From Branchinecta lynchi (Eukaryota > Arthropoda > Branchiopoda > Anostraca > Branchinectidae): DNA of 64,000 nucleotides. The DNA lies in NCBI GenBank assembly GCA_023053575.1, contig JAKZAP010000010.1, positions 16,862,628-16,926,627 of the forward strand. The letters run 5' to 3'. The notes under the pieces were generated by a model. That model ran no database searches. It saw only the letters and a program-made list of their open reading frames with translations, and had not been told where the DNA came from. Of this stretch, positions 35,301 to 44,300 are shown one piece after another. Position 1 is the first letter of the stretch. Every line of letters begins with the position of its first letter. The position numbers were made by a program, and so were the translations under genes.

Positions 35301-38300
35301 AGTAAGCAGTTTGATGCTTTTGCTGGCTTCAAGTATTTGAAATTACATCTAGCTATCACAGGTTCGATAGACCTTTACTGGCGAATAGTGGAGCAGCGGA
35401 CTACCACTTTTCCTCGGGTTTGCAAGTCTGTTGAAGTAATTCTCAGTTCTGTTTTTATAGTTAAGCCTTCAGAACGTTTAACAAAAACAACCGAAATGAC
35501 ACCAATCCCAGTATTTGCTTTAATTATTCCACTGTTTGCGCTGCTGTCTCCCTCATCCCGACTCTTTTCAGTCTCGGCAAGCCGTTCTTTTTTCACCGCA
35601 AAACTTCCAATCTGATTTGTCCACACTTTATTTTTCACTCGGGTCCGGATTAGTTGTGTCATTTGTAGGCTCTGTCTTTTAATTATCACTGAGGGAGTCT
35701 CCTAAAGAAACTAATCTAGTCTTTATTGTTTCCCAAGGCTCTTCTGGTTGACTAGTAAGAGGAAAGTCTTTGTTATTATTATCCTTACTCACGCCCTTAG
35801 CTTCGATAAGATCCGAGTTATCAGGTTATTTCGGGCTAGAGTGGGCTTTATGACTAGCTTCATGATAGTTTGACTTATGTCAGGTTTTTGTTTTAGAAAT
35901 ATTCAAAAATGATGAAATACACAAAGCTGAATATTCGTTTTTGTCATCGAAGAATACGTAGACAGTAAATCAAACTAATTTTGTACTGAAATTATATTAA
36001 ATCCAGCTTATAAACTGTTGTTGTTCCTTTTTATACATTACTCTTCAGTTTTGAAGGATTCAAATAAATAATAATAATAATGCTTTTTAGTTTATATTCG
36101 TCGTAACAGTGTATAGTTCAGTGTTGAACAGAGCAAAATAACTCTAGAGAGTACCGCGCAAACTTTGAAAAAGTGACACACAGTCAAATCGCAGCAACAG
36201 TAGCTCCACTAGCGGATACGAACATCCCTACCGAAACTCAACCAATCGCAGAGCAGAATTATTTTGCTCTGACCAATCGTTAACGAGTTATGGCTAGAAT
36301 CTACGTCCGCCACTGCACACGAACAAAGCGGCGGAGGCCCATTTTTGATGCATGGGAAGGATAGGTCTTCGCGGTCTTCACTCTAGAGTTATTTTGCTTT
36401 GGTGTCGAATAGTTCATGTGTTTTGTAGGGAGAGAAGCTTCGGCTTTACTTCTTTTTCTACTAATAAATAAATAAATAAATATGATAGCAAATTAGCTGC
36501 ATTAATCAGCATCATAGAAGGGGTTACAAATTACGCTCATATCGAACGTGTGAAACAATTTCGCTCGCGATTTCAAGGGCATCCCACTTTCTGTATTTTG
36601 ATAGCAATCGTATTTAACCCTAGGTGGGTTTCCTTATTAGTGACCAACTATCTCGAAGACAGGTCGTGTCCTATTCACAGAGGCAATGGTGTCACACTGT
36701 ACGCCCAAAGGAGTCTTCTTCTGGGTGAAGGAGTCTTATCACTGCCGATGCTCCTCGTTGCAGGGAGCACCTAATATGTTCACTTTCCCAACACACTCTC
36801 ATATGGGATAAGCGCCCGTTAGCGCCCACGTCTCAATCACAGGTGCAATGTTGTTGGCTTTACCTCGTCAGGAAGGAGTCTTGTACTCTGATACAGTGCT
36901 GGCCTTGTAGAGTCGAGTAGACATAAAATACTTCTGGCTTTAGTCGCATGCAACGACTATGAAAACCCCGACAAAACTGAGCGGACGTAGAGGCGTGGTT
37001 GCCACATCAAAAATATTTAGAGAGTGACTTTTGCCCCAAAACAGAGAGTTAATTGGGAGTGAAAATTACTCTCATGAAATTTTCGCTTTTGGTCGGAATC
37101 GCCTCTGTAAAAATGACACATCTTAATTTTACTTTCATGAAAAAACTTGAAATGTTCAGTTCTGGTCGGAATCCCTGCTGCAGAAATGACACATTGGTCA
37201 TTTTGTGAAACAGAGTGATTTTTATGTCCTACGTAGGACAAGAGTGACAAAAACAAAATAGAGTGACAGTTCACACTATCGTGCGACATGTGGAAACCCT
37301 GCCTAGAGGGATTTACTCTAGCCTTGAGCTGATGTTGATACCCGTTTACTCCTCTTCCCTCTTCGCGTCCATACAATCAATCAGCTTTGATTCCTACTTT
37401 TCCTCACCAGCGACTTAAAAGCGATTTAGCTATTTGTAGAGGTAACAAAATGTGATGTGGCGCGAAGCTAGTAACCTCCGCTCGTTCGTAGCGGACAGGG
37501 TATGGGGAAATATTCGACTCCGCATAGTCATATTGCAGAGATAGGGAGACGGAGGTTCTGTCAGATTGTTTGTTCTTGGTAGAATGTAGTCATAAGGTTG
37601 CTATCACAGCGAGAGTGCCGAATTTGTCTCTGTCGTCAACTTCTGTTAAACCTTCAAAAGTTTATCGTAAATAAAAAACATAAATAGAACACTAAAATAA
37701 AAGAAAAAAAGTGACTAGGGTATGGTTGTCAATTTATTCTTAGCTCGGCATAAGATGGAACAAATCTTTTTCTGCACCTTCATGCCTTGGATTACGAAAT
37801 TCTGGTCTGTAAAAGTATCCCAGAAAATATTTATTAGCTTGGATATGAACAAAAAGTAAGAAGCTACAGCTAAATATTTGGCAGTTTATAATTTTTTGAG
37901 TGAATAGTTTTGAGGTTGTTTTAACCAGGGGCATCACGACTGGGGGGGGGGGGGGGGGGGCGTCCCCCCCTCCCCCAATGCTGTCGGCCAGTCGGTAAAA
38001 AATAACTGAGTCAGCGCGAAGTGCCGCGATTTTTCATCAAAACAGTGCATTTTTTTCATGAAAACAAATTTACCCTTACGTTCGTAAGAATCATATCGAC
38101 GAGCATCTCTTTCTCCCTCTATGCCTGTCATATCAGTCGAGGCCTTTAAAGCTTAACTGAAAAGCAAACTTGCTTTTTTGTCATTTAGTTGAATACACTG
38201 AGTTGCTGGGATTCTGCTTAGAGATTTTTTTACTTTCCACTGTTTGCTCTAGTGAGGCTCAGAATATCTACGGCTGTCCCCACAGCGCAAATTCTACTGT

Positions 38301-41300
38301 AAGGCGGAATGTTTGAATCTGAACACAAACGCTGCTTTTCAGTGGGTGGTGATAAGTTTGCTGAAGACTGCTTAGTGCCTGAATAAAAAAAAATAAATAA
38401 TCTTTTTCGTCAAGCATACGACACTGGTAGTACCACAAATCTGACAGCGAAATTCCACTATTTGAAAATTGGTTATTCGTTAACAGCGAAGCAACGAAGT
38501 AACGCATTTTCGTCGGGTCTTCAAGCTTCTTAAAGTGAATAAGTGAGGGTGTAACAAGACTGTCCCATCTCTGCCCTTTTCAGATAAACTTAAAAAAAAA
38601 GTACTAACTGTGCTCCCTCTGATTTCAGAGATCGACCAACACTCCCTGTCGGAACTACCCACGGCGACTCAGGCACCATCTAGTCAAAACCCTGCGATGT
38701 ACCCTTCTGCACTCAAGCTGGCTCTGCGTTATCATACCCGGACCCTTTGCTCGACAGCCCATTGCGTTGACTCGCTCGTTATATATTTATCCAGTCCGAC
38801 GAGGAGTGACGGAGCTATGTACCTCTGGGATACCGACGGAAACGGACAGGTATGTGCTCTGATTTTTTGTTTCTGTAAGACTAGCAGCACATTACAGGGT
38901 CGGATTTCCAATAAGGCAGACCTAGGCCATCAGTCAGGGGCGCGTATATACAGAAGTAGTAACAACTAAAATATTTACAGATTTTCAGTATAATTCTGAA
39001 AAAAACGACTAAAATGCTTTTTATGAAAACTTATATACGCAAATAATTTGAAACTGTAGCTGAGCGAAGCGAGACCCTGTTACTGATCCGAAAGTTTATT
39101 TGAGCGGAGTGTTACGTGTTTGCGGTATCTTGGCTAAATTTATGGTGTGTCTATACGTTTAGTAATTTGTTGCCCCTAAAACCCGCCTTGGTATGAATGA
39201 TTGAATTACACGCTAACTAATACTGATTGTTAGGCATTAGCACAGTAAGTATACAAGAGTAGAAAAAACCGCAAAAAAATACTGATTTAGGTGACGCATT
39301 GGGCAGTTGGCAGGACGATGTTAAAAGATGTCCAAACATCTTTTTGGAATTTTGAAGTTTTGTCAAAAATAAAAAACTTCGCCGTGATGTGGTTAGTAAG
39401 GAAGGAAGATACGGAAGGGGAGGGATTCGAGAAGAAACAACTTGGTATGCGCCTGATATTCAACGGGCCGTGTAGTGCGTTATTATATTGGACACTTCAA
39501 AACGTATGCGTATTACGTCAGCTACATTTTATTGGAGCTATATTTCAGCCCTTCTTGGCGATGGTCCTCTTCAGGCTCAAGCTGCTCAAGCAGGAAAATG
39601 AACTTGTAAAAAAACAACTAAAGGTTCTAGATTAAAAAACTAATGTGCTGGATTTCTTCCTGAAAATTGGTACTTAAAGCTGGTGGTGTGTTTTCATTTT
39701 AGACACGGTTGGAAATTATTGCTGATCAATTGGGTCTTTGAGAGGTAGTTTTCCTCATTTTGGTTTCTTTCCAGCTAAGATGTCAGAGCAATGTAACAAA
39801 ATGCTCCAATAAAATGTAGTTGACGTATCCGTTTTGCAGTGTAAAGTATGTGCGTTATTATTTTCTTCAGGAGACTCTTTCATGTGACAGCGAGCGGATG
39901 ATGTTTTTTGCGTTTTTCTGGACACCGAAATCTCCGCTTTTCCATCCGTCAGACAGTAGAACGATTAGGTACGAAAACGAAAAATCAGCGTATTTCAGTA
40001 TATATTGTTTCACCTCCCTGCACCAACGTGCAAGCCTACCACGTGCAACTTGTGCAAGCCTACGCAGTGTTTTATCAATTTCCTCAAGACATTCTTTCTT
40101 CTAATAGCGTTGCGACTTTCTTCTGTATTTTCCTGATATCCCGCTTTCGCTTCCGTCATACCATCCTTTGTAATATAAATCAAGGATATTTCACTGTATA
40201 TTGTTTAACTCCTTCGGTTGCCATAGACGAACAATCCCTGTTATTGCTTTGTATCTGATGAATATGATGTTTCCAGGCCGACGAAACTGAGATATACCTG
40301 GTAAGAGAGTTTCTCCGTGATATTCAAGAATGCCAGGCAAATCAGTTAGTTATCATAGCGGACCAGTCACACGCTGGCATCCTGGTGGAAGCTATTGCGA
40401 AGTCGAAGAAGCATTCGAATACGATTGTGTTCGCTAGCGGCAGCTCACAGGATGCATCTGTGAATAGTGAATTCACCAAACATTGGACGGGGTTCAAGCA
40501 CTCACACACGTGCGTCGGGGACGTGTTTAATGTGAGTAACATTAGATAGTTTAGTTTCGTCAGAGTTTCCAGAGGTAGGTCCGTATAAAACCTGGACATA
40601 ACTAGTCCTAAACTGCAAAAAAGTTTCTCCGTGTAAGGATTAAAGTTAACTTTAGTATTTGGTATTGGGATTAATCTTATCTCTACTGAGATTTAGTATT
40701 TGGTATTGGGATTAATCTTATCTGTACTGAGATAAGATTAATCCGAATTAGAGAAAAGATTATCTTTTTAGAGACAAGATTAATCCCAGTAGCAAAAACT
40801 GTAAGATTTTTTGTTGTTTACAGTGTAGTCAACCTTCGGCTTCTGCTGGACGCAAACCTAACCCCCTGTGGTCATCATCATTACCAGCCAAGTAATAATA
40901 ATAATATTTATTTATTACCCACTTACATCAAAAAGATTAAAGTTCAATGGGCACATCAAACTACCCCAAACCCACTCTGTCACAACCTAGGAACAATGCT
41001 TAATCCCTAGATCAGCAGCTTTTTCAACAGTTTCCTCTCTGTGATATTTCAAAGCGTAATTTTTTGGGCCAGTACATTCTCAATTTACTAGCTTGGACAA
41101 AGATAGAAGTGATTTTTCTTATAATACTTAGTAGATCTTTATTTTATGCATAAATCAGCTTGTAGAATTCAGATTTGAATAGGTTATTTGTTTTTAAATG
41201 ATTTTTGGAGCTATGTTATTTTTTATAAGCTTATTGCATATTCTGGTACATTCTAGAAAAAAGCAAGCTAATCAAGCTCACAACACTATTCCACAAAGAA

Positions 41301-44300
41301 AAACTTTTAATAGGCACTTTAAGCCATGGAACTTCTGATGAAACACTAGAACAATCAGGTAAACTGCATCTGCGGCTTGACTTTGGTGACATCTCAAATA
41401 TATCCTTTTCGATCAAGCATTGCTGGGAGTTTTTGAATTTCCTGCCACGATATCCCAGCTCCTAAGATTTGGATCGCCAAATGCCAGAGAGGTTAAAACA
41501 AGGATAGCAAGAAAACGGCCGATTTTCGTAGCGCCTTCTAAAGAAAGTCGGAAATGTTTATTTGTGAAGCATTTAATACAAAGTAAAGCATTAGAAGTGT
41601 CCATTGTGCTTTAATAGTGGAGTATAAACTTGAAGAAGGAAAAACGGAAAAAGACGTAAAACAACAACTAAAGTCAACAAAACATTGATCGAACAAACGG
41701 ATCAAACCGTGGTGAGGCGACACACGCCGATACGCTTTTTCTGAGAGCCTTTTGTGTAGATCAGTCAGCTTCTCAGTAATATTCGGAAGATACAACTTTT
41801 TAACTATCTTTCGATTCTTGTACCACAGAGGAAGATATAGAAGAAATTTACAGAATAGGAAGTAAGAAGATCGAATATCGCTAATGTCTTTTTTCTTAAA
41901 TATAGGGTAAAGAACGGAATGATCAGAGAAAGTAGAGTAAAGCTTACCAAGGGCGACACGATTGTATTTCCCTCGATTGGCTACAATTTTAGAGTAACCA
42001 ATCTTGATTTTCACTCTAGCATCCCGGACAGCGCGCTCCCGCAGAGTTTTAAGATTTTTGTAAGTGTAATACCCAACCACCGGATCGAATCTACATGAGG
42101 GATAGAGAAATTTTGAGAACTCAGAGGTCTAGTAGAAGAAGGAACATTGAAAGAAAGATACTCGCATTTATCAGCATTAAGCGAAAGACCGATTTTAGTA
42201 AAAGAAGAAGAAACTTTATGAACCATCTGCGAAAGACTGAGTTTAGACCGGCTAATTAGAAGAATGTCATCAGCATAAGCAAGGTAGGAGATATCACTCA
42301 AACCAACAAAACACATAGAAGAAATGTTCTGAAGAATACCAGAAATACAAAATTTAAAAATACTAGGAGATTACACTCCACCCTGCCGTACGCCCCGACG
42401 AACAAGAACATTAGAAGATGAAAGGGCACCATTAGTTTTAATCGGAAGATAGGAGTCACCATACCAAAACTTTAGAAGAAAAATAACAGAAAGGTTAATA
42501 CCATGACTATAAAGAGAGTAAAAAGGCTGCCTATGTACAACACTATCGAAAGCCTTGGAAAGATCAAGAGCACAAAAGATCTCAATATCTCAGGCATGAA
42601 TATTTTTGTCGAAATATAGCCATTGATTTCGAGCAAGAACAGACATAGCACTGAAAGGAGATTTCGAAAATTTTCGCAAGGATGAACTTATTCGTAATAT
42701 TTAAAAATCGCACATAATACTTTGAATGAATGAATGATTTATTTGCACATTAAAGCCATCCGGCCATCATGCAACAAAACGAAACAAAAAGTAAACAATC
42801 TTACATGCGCATATACACACTAACACACTCTTAATATTTTTAATTTACACTGAATACTTTCTTAGCACTAAAAACACAATTTCCCATCAGAAGAAATCTT
42901 TCCGGTGTTTAAAAGCTAACCTGAGGAACTTCCCAATAATTCTTATTTCTTTAAAATCTTAACTTCCCATCATTTTAATAATCCATTTCTTATCAGTTCC
43001 CCCCACCCCGAAAATCTCCTCCCTTAGCCCCCGTAACTCTCTACAATCACACAAAAGGTGGCATATATCCTCGTTCATTTCTCCACACATAGGACAGAAG
43101 TAGTAAGGACAGAAGTTCCGGGTTCCAGCTTCGGGGTCGTTCCAACGTTCTCTCCATGATTGCGCGCGCAAACAACAAAATCTAGTAAAAACGCTTTTCC
43201 TATTTAAAAGGGGATAATAGCTACCATTAAACACAATTGGAAGGGGCACTGTGATCGTTTTAGCTTCAACAACCACACTCGAGCTAGCCTTGGAGCTTTC
43301 TCCCGATTGGACTTCAACAGAGCTTGTCAAATACGATTTCGAAAAGCACAAAAGAGTCTGCCAATAAACGAGATTGCATTGAGAACCTGTGCTCTGTATT
43401 TGCGGTTGAGTTTTTCAGATCCGGGGATTAGGAGCGATTTTCTCCGTGAGTTGGAAGCGAAGGGACTGTGCAGTGGAAAGTCTTGTGTCCACACTCTGCA
43501 GGACCCAGTTTTGCCTGTATGAGAGATAAGCACTTACTTAAACTCTAACCGAATTGGGCTGAGATACTACATTCATTCTTTCATTCATTTGCTCATACTA
43601 CACAACTACATAACATAAATATAAGGCAAGAAACAAGACCCACTGAAGCTATCTTGTTGGGGGACCTACATTGACTATATTCACATTACAGTCCCGATGA
43701 AAAATGTATCTCAGAATAGTACTATGAAGTAGTACGAAAAAGTAGCATGCAGTACTAGCGATGCTACTACATGCTTCTACTTCAAGACCACCGTGTTACT
43801 GCATACTACTATATGCTACTATTAGCAAGACTGGATACTACTATGGCAAGACTACTGGATACTACTACAGAAGCTTGGACCAGTCTGAGGCACATTAAAT
43901 GATAGTATTTTTTGCTATTACATAGTATTACATGCAACTTTTTCGTACTACTACCATACTACTACGCATACTACAAATTTTTCATCGGGATAGTTACATC
44001 ACACTACAAGCATAAATAAACTTCACGTACAGAAACATATTCACTTCGAAAAAAGAAGAAAAATGCACTGAAACGAAAGATAAAGAAAGGGAAGGAAATA
44101 TTGGACAAAAACACGGACATTGTTTTTTGTTTTTATCGAGGCGAACTATAGAGAAAATACGGGTAAATACTGGTGAACTTGAGTGGGAAGGAGCAGACGC
44201 TGGAACGTAAAGTAAGGTGAGGAGGCGTATCAGATGGCAATGAAGTCTAGTTACCCATCACTAATTTACTCTATTAGGCTTGAATACCCGATGAGAATTC

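Larger units (their letters stand above)
33621..38628 (+). other. Intron 4
   Basis: 5008 bases with donor GTAAGG. Holds inverted family A (34130-34915), a family E element (35085-35275), a hAT-like MITE (36129-36401), a poly-G element (37925-38140) and family G (38145-38592). The 36410-37920 part is mostly unique, with an ~85-bp imperfect duplication at 37060-37220. Confidence 0.6.
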
